Below, one piece after another: positions 17,475 through 25,871 of a DNA stretch of 64,000 nt. Position 1 is the first letter of the stretch, and each line of letters opens with the position of its first letter. The DNA lies in assembly GCA_030528285.1 (NCBI GenBank), contig JAUMZE010000003.1, positions 1-64,000 of the forward strand, written 5' to 3'. The notes beneath the pieces are model-generated. The model was given only the letters and a program-made list of their open reading frames with translations, was not told where the DNA came from and made no database searches. The DNA is from Aerococcus sp. (GTDB lineage: Bacteria > Bacillota > Bacilli > Lactobacillales > Aerococcaceae). A program made the position numbers and the translations under genes.

Positions 17475-19307
17475 TTATCTATTGTCTTTTAACTCACGTA
17501 AAATTTCAATACGTTTTTGATTTAAATCGCCCATTTTTGCGATATCGTTCGTTAGCTTAGCAGTATTAATTGCATTCGTCAACGATTGTAATTTTTCATT
17601 AAGGCGGGCTTTCACCGTGATGGCACTCATGAGGTCATGAATTTCCTGTGTCGTGCATTCAGCAGGCAATTCGAGTTGCTGGGCCGCCATGAACCATTCT
17701 TGCTCCGCCTTCCCACTCAATGTGCTGTAAAAATCCGCTGCACTGAAGTCAGGATGCTCCTCGCGATAGGCCGAAAGCAAGATGTACAGCGTCTGCACAA
17801 TACTTGTCTGAAAGGTAAAGTCCTCCTGTTCCAGTGCCACCATCGCCCAGGTATCAGGAATTTTTAACAGACGATTCATCAGCTGTAACTCCGCCCGTTG
17901 CATCGTTGTGTAGCTTCTTTTTTTGTGCGAGCGAGCGGGTTCGTCTGGCATTGTCGTTTCCCATGCGGGCGCTGGATTTTCTTTTTGACTTGGTTGGGCC
18001 AGAGACAACTGGTTGGCTAGGATTTCGGTGTTAACATCTGTGTCTTCGCTCACATCCTGCAGGTCAATCTCTCGTTTAATAGGATCGGATTCTCTAGCAA
18101 TGATGGAAAGCATGGCTTGGATGTACTGGACCTTCCCATCATCAGACTCCAAGGAATATGTTTGGCGATAATAAGCGCGATAGAACTGCATCACGGATAA
18201 TGGCTGTTCCTGTAAAAACTGCTGGAACCGTTCACCCCCGTGTCGCTCCACAAATTCATCCGGATCCAAGTCTTCTGGGAACAGTGCTACTTGGAGATTT
18301 TGGTGAGGAGTGAGGGACTGAATATGTTCCACAGCGCGTTTCGTGGCCTCAAACCCTGGCCGGTCCCCATCATATGCAATCAGTAAATGCTTCGTGTGCC
18401 GGTAGAGACGTTGAATTTGGTGGTCCGTCAAACTAGTCCCGAGTGATGCGACCCCGTAGTGAATTCCTACTTCACTGGCTTTGATCACATCCATGAAACC
18501 TTCAAAGAGAATCAGCTGCTTGGCTTTTTTGGCTTCTGTTTTGGCGAGATCCAAATTAAAGAGAAAGCGATTCTTCTCAAATAATGCTGTCTCTGGGCTG
18601 TTCAAGTATTTAGGCTGATCACTCGGCGCATTGTCCCGCCAGATCCGTCCCGAAAAACCAATCGCTTTTCCGTTTACGTCCCTAAGTGGAAACATGATGC
18701 GATCGTGGAAGCGGTCGATCTGCTGATTTTGACCCACAAAAATGCCGGCTTTATTGATGACATCCGGCGTAAAGTTCTTGCTGATCAAATAGCGATATGT
18801 CATCTCCCGCTCATCCGGAGATAGCCCAATCTGGAAGCGTTCGATCGTCTCCGTGGATAATCCTCGTCGATTCAAATATTCCATCGCAGGCACACCCGCT
18901 TCTGTTCCCGTCAATAGATAATGGTAGAAATCCATCACCGCTTGATGAATCGAAAGCAGTTGACGTTCTTCCTCACTGTAATGGTCATTATTGGACGTTG
19001 CTGCTTGGAAATCATAATCGACAGCGACATGCCCAAACTCCTGGACTTTCTGGACAGCCTCGGTAAAGGAGTAGCCCTTTAACTCCATCAAAAACGTAAA
19101 GACATTGCCCCCACGTCCACAACTGAAGCATTTAAAGAACTGCCCCTCGCCTTCCACAGCAAAGGAGGGCGTATTTTCATCGTGAAACGGACATAAACCG
19201 AAATAATTCTTTCCACGTTTCTTTAAATCGACATATTGCCCTACGACGTCAACGATATCGACGCTCTGACGTATTTCGGTCACGATTTCTTCAGGAATAT
19301 AAGGCAT
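17475..19307 (-). CDS. dnaG: DNA primase, 610 aa
   Basis: Makes RNA primers for DNA replication. The N-terminal CHC2 zinc finger is visible (L-C-P-F-H-D-E ... F-K-C-F-S-C-G, about residues 40-65). The central catalytic region includes the TOPRIM motifs I-L-F-E-G-F-M-D-V and L-I-A-Y-D-G-D-R-P-G. The C-terminal helicase-interaction part is more divergent and helical. Length is typical of Lactobacillales DnaG. Transcribed before rpoD in one operon; engB ends 50 bases upstream. Confidence 0.97.
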   Translation of the reverse strand: MPYIPEEIVTEIRQSVDIVDVVGQYVDLKKRGKNYFGLCPFHDENTPSFAVEGEGQFFKCFSCGRGGNVFTFLMELKGYSFTEAVQKVQEFGHVAVDYDFQAATSNNDHYSEEERQLLSIHQAVMDFYHYLLTGTEAGVPAMEYLNRRGLSTETIERFQIGLSPDEREMTYRYLISKNFTPDVINKAGIFVGQNQQIDRFHDRIMFPLRDVNGKAIGFSGRIWRDNAPSDQPKYLNSPETALFEKNRFLFNLDLAKTEAKKAKQLILFEGFMDVIKASEVGIHYGVASLGTSLTDHQIQRLYRHTKHLLIAYDGDRPGFEATKRAVEHIQSLTPHQNLQVALFPEDLDPDEFVERHGGERFQQFLQEQPLSVMQFYRAYYRQTYSLESDDGKVQYIQAMLSIIARESDPIKREIDLQDVSEDTDVNTEILANQLSLAQPSQKENPAPAWETTMPDEPARSHKKRSYTTMQRAELQLMNRLLKIPDTWAMVALEQEDFTFQTSIVQTLYILLSAYREEHPDFSAADFYSTLSGKAEQEWFMAAQQLELPAECTTQEIHDLMSAITVKARLNEKLQSLTNAINTAKLTNDIAKMGDLNQKRIEILRELKDNR

Positions 19308-19358
19308 ACAGCGCCTCCCTTCTGTTGCGTAATGATCCCTTCAACCAGCAATCAAACG

Positions 19359-19964
19359 TTATTCGGTGAACTCTCCATCGAGCACGGCCATAATGATTTC
19401 CCACGCTTCATCAAGGCCCTCTTTCTTCACGGCAGACACCGGCAAAATTTGATCACTCGTCACTAATCCCAGTTTCTGCTGGATCACGCGGGTATGAGCA
19501 TCCCATTGATTACTTTTTACCTTATCGGCTTTGGTCGCAATAATGAAATATGGCACCTCAGCGTCGTTCAGCTGCTGGATCATTTGAACGTCCTGTTCGC
19601 TCGGTTCGTGACGGAAATCCACCAACACCAGCGTCAGCATCAAATTCTCGCGTTCATACAAATAATGGGCGAGCTGTTTTTTCCAGCGGGCGCGCTCACT
19701 CTTACTGATTTTCGCATATCCATAGCCGGGCATATCGACTAAATACCACGTCTCATCGATATCGAAGTAGTTTAACTGCTGTGTCTTGCCTGGTTTACTG
19801 GAGGTACGTGCAATATTTTTTCTTTGGAACAATGCATTAATGAAACTGCTCTTGCCGACGTTTGAACGCCCCACCAGTGAAATTTCTGGTCGGTCCGGCG
19901 TGGGATATTGTGTCTCACTTGCAGCACTCAACATGAATGTAATTTGGGGTTGCCTGGCCATCAT
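19359..19964 (-). CDS. engB: Ribosome biogenesis GTPase EngB/YsxC, 201 aa
   Basis: Small GTPase needed for late 50S subunit assembly. Motifs: G1 loop G-R-S-N-V-G-K-S-S, G3 D-M-P-G-Y-G-Y-A, G4 T-K-A-D-K and G5 S-A-V-K-K. Length matches the family. Two ATGs are adjacent (MMARQPQ), so the start may be one residue later. It lies downstream of clpX in the same direction with a 180-base gap, reflecting the conserved clpX-engB pairing. Confidence 0.96.
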   Translation of the reverse strand: MMARQPQITFMLSAASETQYPTPDRPEISLVGRSNVGKSSFINALFQRKNIARTSSKPGKTQQLNYFDIDETWYLVDMPGYGYAKISKSERARWKKQLAHYLYERENLMLTLVLVDFRHEPSEQDVQMIQQLNDAEVPYFIIATKADKVKSNQWDAHTRVIQQKLGLVTSDQILPVSAVKKEGLDEAWEIIMAVLDGEFTE

Positions 19965-20144
19965 TTACCTCACTTTATTCCTATTTCAGTGATAAGTGGT
20001 CACTATGGGTTCGAATCCATGGTTCTTCTCATTGTTCTATCACTATAAAAATATATCATTATACAAGAAGAAAAGGGGGAGCTTTCCTGATTGGTCTCAC
20101 TTCACCCCTTCTTCCCATAACCTGAATGACTCCTCATCCATTAA

Positions 20145-21398
20145 TTACGCAATTTTTTTACCTTCATCATCATACAATTCCGGTTCACCCTCGTCATGGA
20201 TGACGGCTTCTGTGATGCGAACTTTCGAGACATCTTTACGGCTCGGCACATCAAACATCACATTTAACATGGCTTCTTCAATGATGGAACGCAAGCCACG
20301 TGCACCAGTTTTACGGTCCATCGCTTTTTTAGCGATCGCAATCAATGCCTCTTCGTCAAAGCTTAATTCAACATTATCCATCGCTAATAATTCCTGGTAC
20401 TGTTTAACCAATGCATTCTTTGGTTCAGTGAGAATCCGCACTAGATCCGCTTCATCCAAATCTTTCAGGGTCGCCGTGATTGGCAAACGCCCGATAAATT
20501 CTGGGATCAGCCCAAATTTCTGCAAGTCTTCTGGAATCACCTGCGAAACGAGTGCGCGTTCTTTATCAGCGGTGGCTTGTTGGCCGAAACCAATCACATT
20601 CTTGCCGATCCGCTCCTTGATAATCGAGGCAATCCCATCAAATGCCCCACCGACGATGAAAAGGATGTTCGTCGTATCAATCTGGATCAATTCCTGTTGT
20701 GGATGTTTACGTCCTCCCTGTGGTGGTACGCTCGCAACAGTCCCTTCCAAAATTTTCAATAGGGCTTGCTGCACGCCTTCCCCACTGACATCACGGGTAA
20801 TCGATACATTTTCCGCTTTGGATGCGATTTTATCGATCTCATCGACATAGATAATCCCGTGCTCTGCTTGTTCGACGTCATAGTCCGCTGCCTGCAAGAG
20901 CTTGAGCAGGATATTTTCCACGTCTTCCCCTACATAGCCGGCTTCAGTGAGAGTGGTCGCATCCGCAATCGCAAATGGTACCTGCAGAACGCGCGCCAAG
21001 GTCTGAGCGAGATAGGTTTTCCCAGAACCAGTGGGCCCTACTAAGAGGACATTACTCTTCTGTAATTCAACCTGATCATCATCCTTCTTGGTAGTCGTTT
21101 GTTTCGTTTGAATCCGTTTGTAGTGGTTATAAACGGCCACTGCCAAGGTCTTCTTCGCCGCTTCTTGGCCCACCACATATTGATCGAGGATGTCCAAGAT
21201 TTCTTTTGGCGTTGGAGGATCAAGATATAATTCTTCATTGCGTTGTTCAGCTGCTCGGTCCTCATCGATAATCTGTTGGCACAGTGCCACACATTCATTA
21301 CAGATATAAACGTCCGGCCCTGCGATAATTTTTTCTACTTGGTCTTGGGATTTCCCACAAAAAGAGCAGCGAATGTTATTTTCATCTTCATTGAACAC
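20145..21398 (-). CDS. clpX: ATP-dependent Clp protease ATP-binding subunit ClpX, 417 aa
   Basis: AAA+ unfoldase that feeds ClpP. An N-terminal four-Cys zinc-binding domain (C-S-F-C-G-K ... I-C-N-E-C-V-A-L-C) dimerises and binds substrates. Walker A G-P-T-G-S-G-K-T, Walker [11 protein letters not shown], the pore loop G-Y-V-G-E-D-V-E and the ClpP-contact loop I-G-K-N-V-I-G-F-G (IGF motif) are all present. Length is standard. trigger factor (tig), which often precedes clpX, is absent here. A long non-coding stretch lies upstream. Confidence 0.97.
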   Translation of the reverse strand: MFNEDENNIRCSFCGKSQDQVEKIIAGPDVYICNECVALCQQIIDEDRAAEQRNEELYLDPPTPKEILDILDQYVVGQEAAKKTLAVAVYNHYKRIQTKQTTTKKDDDQVELQKSNVLLVGPTGSGKTYLAQTLARVLQVPFAIADATTLTEAGYVGEDVENILLKLLQAADYDVEQAEHGIIYVDEIDKIASKAENVSITRDVSGEGVQQALLKILEGTVASVPPQGGRKHPQQELIQIDTTNILFIVGGAFDGIASIIKERIGKNVIGFGQQATADKERALVSQVIPEDLQKFGLIPEFIGRLPITATLKDLDEADLVRILTEPKNALVKQYQELLAMDNVELSFDEEALIAIAKKAMDRKTGARGLRSIIEEAMLNVMFDVPSRKDVSKVRITEAVIHDEGEPELYDDEGKKIA

Positions 21399-21680
21399 TA
21401 AATATAGCCTCCCTTTGTTACTATTGGTTCTTTACGAGGATTGCTCTACTATGGATATACAAGCAATCCGATTGTACATTCTGTCTCCTGCCTCGTGATT
21501 TTGGGTCAGGTGCAGAATCAATAGTCGGCCTCAATTTTGACAAAAAAAAACAAACAAGTCCACCCAAACGCCCTCTTTTTATTTTTCTTCATTAGTAGGG
21601 GGAGTTTCTGATCGCTTATTTGTTCATCAATCCTTCCTCTGTTTCATTCAATAACTCCTTGAATCAAAAACAGGCCTTCT
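21399..21680. other. clpX upstream region
   Basis: Contains a TTGTCA-like element on the minus strand around 21538, a long A run (21541-21550) and mostly AT-rich sequence. I see no coding frame. No second heptad accompanies the single TTTGACA element, so a CtsR site is not supported. Confidence 0.4.
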
Positions 21681-21767
21681 CTAGTAGGCTTTATGCTCCA
21701 TCCGTTTGGTTATGAACCAGCACATAATAGCTAACAAACAGATCCGTTTTAGTTTGCGTTTTTTCAT
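21681..21767 (-). CDS. Putative 28-aa basic membrane peptide
   Basis: AAGGAGGTCAGCCCC, a near-ideal ribosome site, precedes an ATG that opens MKKRKLKRICLLAIMCWFIT, then K-R-M-E-H-K-A-Y and a TAG. The peptide has a positively charged N-terminus, one short hydrophobic segment and a charged C-terminus. The stop overlaps a hairpin (GCCT/AGGC arms, then TTTTT) that could be a terminator. It is too small for homology by eye. It could also be a leader peptide, but the next gene downstream (clpX) is about 280 bases away. Confidence 0.5.
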   Translation of the reverse strand: MKKRKLKRICLLAIMCWFITKRMEHKAY

Positions 21768-21821
21768 GGGGCTGACCTCCTTATGGATGACGCCTAACAG
21801 CACTCACTGCCCTTAAAAGAC

Positions 21822-21848
21822 AAAAAAGCTTCCTGACGAACAGAAAGC
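21822..21848 (-). terminator. Terminator of the Thr-Glu tRNA transcript
   Basis: Minus-strand GCTTTCTG-TTCGT-CAGGAAGC followed by TTTTTTG begins about 20 bases after the tRNA-Glu 3' end. Confidence 0.75.
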
Positions 21849-21866
21849 AATTACCTACTCAACAAA

Positions 21867-21938
21867 TCACCCGTACCGGATTCGAACCGGCGTTTCCGCG
21901 ATGAGAACGCGGCGTCTTAACCCCTTGACCAACGGGCA
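21867..21938 (-). tRNA. tRNA-Glu (anticodon CTC)
   Basis: A 72-nt cloverleaf: anticodon stem CCGCG/CGCGG around loop TTCTCAT gives CTC (codon GAG). The T arm GCCGG-TTCGAAT-CCGGT and D arm with GGTTAAGAC are typical of tRNA-Glu. The first acceptor pair is U1-G72 rather than the usual G-C, and CCA is not encoded. A CTC tRNA-Glu is unusual in this group, where TTC normally reads both Glu codons. Confidence 0.8.
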
Positions 21939-21960
21939 CAAATACTAATATTAAAAAACA

Positions 21961-22033
21961 TGCCGGCTATAGGACTTGAACCTACGACCTCCGCGTTACG
22001 AATGCGATGCTCTACCAACTGAGCTAAGCCGGC
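21961..22033 (-). tRNA. tRNA-Thr (anticodon CGT)
   Basis: A 73-nt cloverleaf with acceptor GCCGGCT/AGCCGGC, D arm TAGCTCAGTTGGTAGAGCA and T arm GTAGG-TTCAAGT-CCTAT. The anticodon loop TTCGTAA gives CGT (codon ACG). The anticodon stem TCGCA/CGCGG has an A-C mismatch next to the loop. No encoded CCA. Lies 22 bases upstream of tRNA-Glu and shares its terminator. Confidence 0.88.
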
Positions 22034-22244
22034 GTTTTGTCGCTATCACTTGAAGCAACAAGAAGTATTATACGTGGCTTTTTACTATTTGTAAACCCCT
22101 TTGTTCAAAAAAATCATTGAAATATTGTTGGACATCAGAATGACAAGTTCTTCTATCTACAAAAGCACCGAATCAAACGAGTTAAGTGATACTTATAACC
22201 ATTACATCAAACTCTTAACCATTCTTTGGGATACTTCCTTCCTT

Positions 22245-22451
22245 TTATCTTTCTTCTTTTTCGTTTGCTAAATCGAAATAGCCGTCTTCTCTTAACATCT
22301 CAACTGCTAACTTATCAACACGTAAATCACGCTCTATAGCTATTTTCTCTTCCTTCGGTGTTCTGGGCTGCCAACTTTCGGAATCACGTCGATCCCGGAC
22401 ATATTGTTCAACTTCTTCTTGCGTTAATCCGTATCCCTCACACTTATACAT
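22245..22451 (-). CDS. Conserved-looking hypothetical protein, 68 aa
   Basis: A small, highly charged soluble protein (M-Y-K-C-E-G-Y-G-L-T-Q-E-E-V-E-Q-Y-V-R-D-R-R, then Glu/Arg/Lys-rich helix). A GAGGAATCGCG ribosome site precedes the ATG. No signal peptide, membrane segment or known motif is seen. It lies between tRNA-Thr and the HMCES-type gene, about 110 bases from the latter, and could share its transcript. Function not recognised. Confidence 0.55.
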   Translation of the reverse strand: MYKCEGYGLTQEEVEQYVRDRRDSESWQPRTPKEEKIAIERDLRVDKLAVEMLREDGYFDLANEKEER

Positions 22452-22559
22452 CGCGATTCCTCCTCTATAAACAGCTCACTTCGCCTTCTATTACTATCAA
22501 CCACAAATATATCTCCTCAAAATAAGCGGATGGGGGTTCTCCTATTAGAATAAGCGGGT

Positions 22560-23144
22560 TTATTGCGTAGGGACTTTACTAGTCATCAACTCCGGGGCGT
22601 GATCCACTACCAAATAATCACGAGCAAACTGGAAATCATCGAGCCACTGCCGGATGTCATTTGGTTGGATGATTACAGGCATACGGTGGTGAACAGGTCC
22701 CACTACTGCATTTGCGAATCGCGTCAAAATAACTGCCTGCGCCTGAAAACCATAAGGCGTCTCTTTCATTTGATAGCACCCTGCGACAAACAGCGGATCA
22801 TTCGCCCCAAATAGATATTTCTCCTTGTTAGGTGCTGGAGACCACTCGTAAAACTGACTCATGGGAAACAAACAGCGTCGATTGTGGAAGGACTCCGCAA
22901 AAGTAGGCTTCTCCATGATTGTTTCACTGCGCGCGTTGATTAGTAGCCTCGAATCATTGCCTACACCATCAAAGCCCCAGCGCATAGCCGTCGAACGCAC
23001 CTGTCCATTTCGATTTAATCCCAGTACGAGTACCTGTTCCCCTGGGAAAACGGTGCCTGTCTGTATTGCCTCTGTAGGGTCGATCCGCGAGTAGAAATGC
23101 GCCAACAAGCGATCCTCTACATTAAATTCATAGCGTCCGCACAT
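22560..23144 (-). CDS. SOS response-associated peptidase, YedK/HMCES family, 194 aa
   Basis: Abasic-site shield protein that forms a covalent DNA-protein crosslink with single-stranded DNA abasic sites. The defining Cys2 is exposed after Met removal (M-C-G-R-Y-E-F). Other family residues are the Asn in L-I-N-A-R-S-E-T and the His in V-H-H-R-M-P-V-I; the F-P-M-S-Q-F-Y-E-W signature is also present. The protein is slightly shorter than the usual 210-230 residues. No LexA box was seen upstream. A tRNA-Arg lies just before it. Confidence 0.93.
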   Translation of the reverse strand: MCGRYEFNVEDRLLAHFYSRIDPTEAIQTGTVFPGEQVLVLGLNRNGQVRSTAMRWGFDGVGNDSRLLINARSETIMEKPTFAESFHNRRCLFPMSQFYEWSPAPNKEKYLFGANDPLFVAGCYQMKETPYGFQAQAVILTRFANAVVGPVHHRMPVIIQPNDIRQWLDDFQFARDYLVVDHAPELMTSKVPTQ

Positions 23145-23185
23145 ATCCTACCCCCTTCTTTTGCTGGTTGTTTTCATCGATAAAT

Positions 23186-23213
23186 AAAAAGGCGCTAGAA
23201 AATCTCTAACGCT
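23186..23213 (-). terminator. Terminator after tRNA-Arg
   Basis: Minus-strand GCGTTAGA-GATT-TTCTAGCGC followed by CTTTTTA, 20 bases after the tRNA 3' end. Confidence 0.75.
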
Positions 23214-23231
23214 CCTCTCTTGCTATAAAAA

Positions 23232-23303
23232 TGCGCTCGTGGGGAATCGAACCCCAATTATAGGAACCGGAATCCTATGTGATATCCATTACACTACGAG
23301 CGC
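23232..23303 (-). tRNA. tRNA-Arg (anticodon CCG)
   Basis: A 72-nt cloverleaf: acceptor GCGCTCG/CGAGCGC, anticodon stem TAGGA/TCCTA around loop TTCCGGT giving CCG (codon CGG), T arm TGGGG-TTCGATT-CCCCA. No encoded CCA. It is single and has its own terminator. Confidence 0.93.
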
Positions 23304-23461
23304 AGGTATTAATGATTAACAACATTATTATAGCTCAAACCCTTAGCACTGACAAGGTTCAATTTTCATTTCTATTTAATAGGGGAGACAGATTAGGATA
23401 CTAAGTAAAAATAATTTTTTTCAAATGCACCCATCAATTCATCTACAATCACTAAATAAGA

Positions 23462-23497
23462 ATGAGTAGGTTCATTAACATCGAATGACCTACTCAT
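23462..23497 (-). terminator. Terminator of upp-murA-epuA
   Basis: Minus-strand hairpin ATGAGTAGGT ... ACCTACTCAT (perfect 10-base stem, 16-base loop) followed by TCTTATTT, 17 bases after the epuA stop. Confidence 0.65.
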
Positions 23498-23513
23498 ATT
23501 TCATTATCTGCTA

Positions 23514-23702
23514 TTACCACGGGAAGAAGCTGAATAGATGTTGCCATTTATCTGGGCTGAAAATACTCCAGAACGGTCCGTCACCACTCACCCCATAACC
23601 GACCATTAAGCCAATCGCAAAAATAACGATGAACACTGCTATCACGAGCAAGAGTCGTCCTAACAAGTGTAATAGTCGTTTTCCTAGGGCGTGGTTCTCC
23701 AT
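23514..23702 (-). CDS. epuA: EpuA-family small membrane protein, 62 aa
   Basis: One membrane helix (L-L-L-V-I-A-V-F-I-V-I-F-A-I-G-L-M-V-G-Y) follows a basic N-terminus. The tail holds G-D-G-P-F-W-S-I-F-S-P-D-K-W-Q-H, which matches the EpuA family of Lactobacillales. The family is often annotated as an RNA polymerase beta-like subunit, without good support for that role. Its place one base after murA is the conserved position of epuA in streptococci. A cell-envelope role is more likely than transcription, but is unproven. Confidence 0.85.
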   Translation of the reverse strand: MENHALGKRLLHLLGRLLLVIAVFIVIFAIGLMVGYGVSGDGPFWSIFSPDKWQHLFSFFPW

Positions 23703-23703
23703 A

Positions 23704-25014
23704 TTAAGCCTCCTGATTCACGGTCTGCGCTGAGAATGGTTGATTGTTTGGTTCTACCTGTACACGACCGATTTTGGCACCAAGACGGCGTAACTTCTCT
23801 TCAATCTTGTAGTAGCCACGATCGAGATATTCCAGATGCGTCACGGTGGTCACGCCATCCGCTACGAGGCCTGCGAGAATAAGGGCAGCTGCCGCTCTTA
23901 GGTCCGTTGCTGACACAATCGTCCCCTGTAATTTAGCTGGGCCTTCAATCGTCGCCAAATCGCCTGAAATCGTGAACTCGGTATTCATGCGGCGGAGCTC
24001 CTCCAAATGCATGAAGCGGTTTTCAAAGACCGTTTCCTCCATGATTGACGTTCCCTGCCCCATTGCCTGGAGAATCGTGAAGGGGGCTTGTAAATCGGTT
24101 GGGAAACCTGGATACGGCAAGGTTTTCGCATTAACGGGTTTTAAATCCTTCGTACCCTTGATTTGGATTCCGTCCTTCTTATCAATCACGGTGACCCCTG
24201 CTTCACGCAATTTAGAGATCAATGGCAGATTATGTTCAGCAATCGCATCCTCCACAAAGACATCGCCCCCTGTGACCGCTGCTGCCAACATAAATGTGCC
24301 GGCCTCAATGCGGTCAGGAATGACGGAATGCTCGGTTCCATGGAGTGACTCGACCCCTTCAATACGGATAATATCAGTCCCGGCCCCAGAAATTTTTGCG
24401 CCCATCTGGTTCAAGAAGTTCGCCAAATCAACAATTTCCGGTTCACGCGCGACATTTTCGATGGTTGTTTCGCCATCTGCAAGCGTGGCAGCCATCATGA
24501 TATTTTCCGTTGCCCCCACACTCGGGAAGTCTAAATAAATATTCGCACCGACAAGACGGTTGGCTTTCGCTTCGACATAGCCAAACTCAGTGGTCACTTC
24601 TGCACCCAAGGCTTCAAATCCCTTGGTGTGAAGATCAATCGGCCGTGACCCAATCGCACATCCCCCTGGCATGGCGACCCGAACATGCCCGTAACGTGCC
24701 AACAATGGCCCCATCACGACCACGGACGCCCGCATCTTGCTGACAAACTCAAACGGCGCATCTGTGGTCAGTTCACCACTCGCATCGACCACGATCGTTT
24801 GCTTGTCTTCATCAAAGGCCACCTCTGCACCCAAATGTGAGAGCACATTATTCATCAGATACACATCAGACAATAAGGGGGCATTGATCAGCACATTCTT
24901 TCCTGAACTTGCTAACAGTGTGGCAGCTTGAATAGGTAAGACCGCATTCTTCGCACCATCGACACGTACGCGGCCGGATAATGCTCTGCCGCCCTCAACA
25001 ATCATCTGTTCCAT
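23704..25014 (-). CDS. murA: UDP-N-acetylglucosamine 1-carboxyvinyltransferase, 436 aa
   Basis: First committed step of peptidoglycan synthesis: adds enolpyruvate from PEP to UDP-GlcNAc in the cytosol. Family marks: [13 protein letters not shown] at the N-terminus (Lys and Asn of the active site), the fosfomycin-target Cys in [15 protein letters not shown], and Y-P-G-F-P-T-D-L-Q near the active-site Asp. The Cys is kept, so fosfomycin sensitivity is expected at this enzyme. It follows upp by 36 bases and is followed by epuA. Bacillota often have a second copy; which of the two this is cannot be said. Confidence 0.96.
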   Translation of the reverse strand: MEQMIVEGGRALSGRVRVDGAKNAVLPIQAATLLASSGKNVLINAPLLSDVYLMNNVLSHLGAEVAFDEDKQTIVVDASGELTTDAPFEFVSKMRASVVVMGPLLARYGHVRVAMPGGCAIGSRPIDLHTKGFEALGAEVTTEFGYVEAKANRLVGANIYLDFPSVGATENIMMAATLADGETTIENVAREPEIVDLANFLNQMGAKISGAGTDIIRIEGVESLHGTEHSVIPDRIEAGTFMLAAAVTGGDVFVEDAIAEHNLPLISKLREAGVTVIDKKDGIQIKGTKDLKPVNAKTLPYPGFPTDLQAPFTILQAMGQGTSIMEETVFENRFMHLEELRRMNTEFTISGDLATIEGPAKLQGTIVSATDLRAAAALILAGLVADGVTTVTHLEYLDRGYYKIEEKLRRLGAKIGRVQVEPNNQPFSAQTVNQEA

Positions 25015-25050
25015 TTATTCAACAACCATCCTTTGTTTTTTCTTTTATTA

Positions 25051-25686
25051 TTAGAGGGTTCCAAACAAGCGGTCCCCAGCATCGCCCAACCCTGGTAAGA
25101 TGTACCAGTTCTCATTGAGACGATCATCTAATGCTGCGGTATAAATATCAATTTCTGGATATTTATCATGAATGGTTTTAACCCCTTCTGGAGCAGACAC
25201 TAAGCAGAGGAATTTCATGTTTTCTGGTTTCACATCGCGTTTCACCAGGGCATCAATTGCTAATAACGCACTGCCTCCAGTTGCTAACATTGGGTCCACA
25301 ATGAAGACTTGGCGCTCATCAATATCGCCAGGCATCTTGAAGAAGTATTCCTGTGGTTCAGCGGTCTCTTCATCACGATACATCCCGATGTGGCCCACTT
25401 TTGCAGCAGGTACCAATGTCAACATGCCATCAACCATCCCGAGACCTGCGCGCAGGATCGGTGCAATCGCCATTTTCTTACCAGCAATCATGTGTTGTTT
25501 GGTTTTCATCATTGGTGTTTCGACTTCCACTTCTTCCAGTGGCAGATCACGCGTTGCTTCATAACCGATGAAGAGCGTAATTTCGTTCACTAATTCGCGG
25601 AAGCCCTTCGCTCCCAATGTTTTATCCCGCAATAACGCAATTTTATGTTGAACTAGTGGATGATCGATAACATGCAATTCTCCCAT
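25051..25686 (-). CDS. upp: Uracil phosphoribosyltransferase, 211 aa
   Basis: Salvages uracil to UMP using PRPP. The PRPP loop is [11 protein letters not shown] and the uracil-binding C-terminus reads [13 protein letters not shown]. The start at 25686 ([15 protein letters not shown]) is chosen since AGGAGCGACTACC lies before it and the length matches the 209-residue norm; the longer frame to 25725 would overlap the promoter's -10 element. A consensus promoter is directly upstream. Confidence 0.97.
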   Translation of the reverse strand: MGELHVIDHPLVQHKIALLRDKTLGAKGFRELVNEITLFIGYEATRDLPLEEVEVETPMMKTKQHMIAGKKMAIAPILRAGLGMVDGMLTLVPAAKVGHIGMYRDEETAEPQEYFFKMPGDIDERQVFIVDPMLATGGSALLAIDALVKRDVKPENMKFLCLVSAPEGVKTIHDKYPEIDIYTAALDDRLNENWYILPGLGDAGDRLFGTL

Positions 25687-25710
25687 GGTAGTCGCTCCTT
25701 TTATAAATTT

Positions 25711-25739
25711 ATCATAGGCATTCATACAGGGACTGTCAA
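25711..25739 (-). promoter_or_regulatory. upp promoter
   Basis: Minus-strand TTGACA (25734-25739), 17 bases, TATGAT (25711-25716), 25 bases before the upp start. Confidence 0.8.
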
Positions 25740-25788
25740 CTTTTAATAACTGAAAGGAAGTAAAAAGAACCCTCGTCCACCTATTAGT

Positions 25789-25809
25789 TTACACTCGTTT
25801 ACAGTGTAA
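25789..25809. repeat. Inverted repeat upstream of upp
   Basis: TTACACT-N7-AGTGTAA, perfect 7-base arms, 50 bases upstream of the upp -35 element and 63 bases after the ywlC stop. There is no T run, so it does not look like a terminator; it may be a protein-binding site. Confidence 0.4.
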
Positions 25810-25871
25810 CAAATTCTTGTGTCCTCGTCAGTAGAATTCCCTCAAAAAGGCTGGATATTTATTCCCCTGCC

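Noticed and set aside
20067..20117. Terminator between clpX and engB
   Set aside because: Short GGGG/CCCC arms with a long loop and no good T run; too weak to call.
19996..20850. 284-codon plus-strand open frame
   Set aside because: It lies entirely antisense to clpX and its upstream gap; its Ser/Ile-rich composition is that of a reverse-strand shadow, and there is no ribosome site.
21530..21560. CtsR operator before clpX
   Set aside because: Only one TTTGACA heptad is present; the required second heptad at three-base spacing is missing.
23846..24538. 230-codon plus-strand open frame
   Set aside because: Antisense to murA; no start signals, typical mirror frame of a biased coding sequence.
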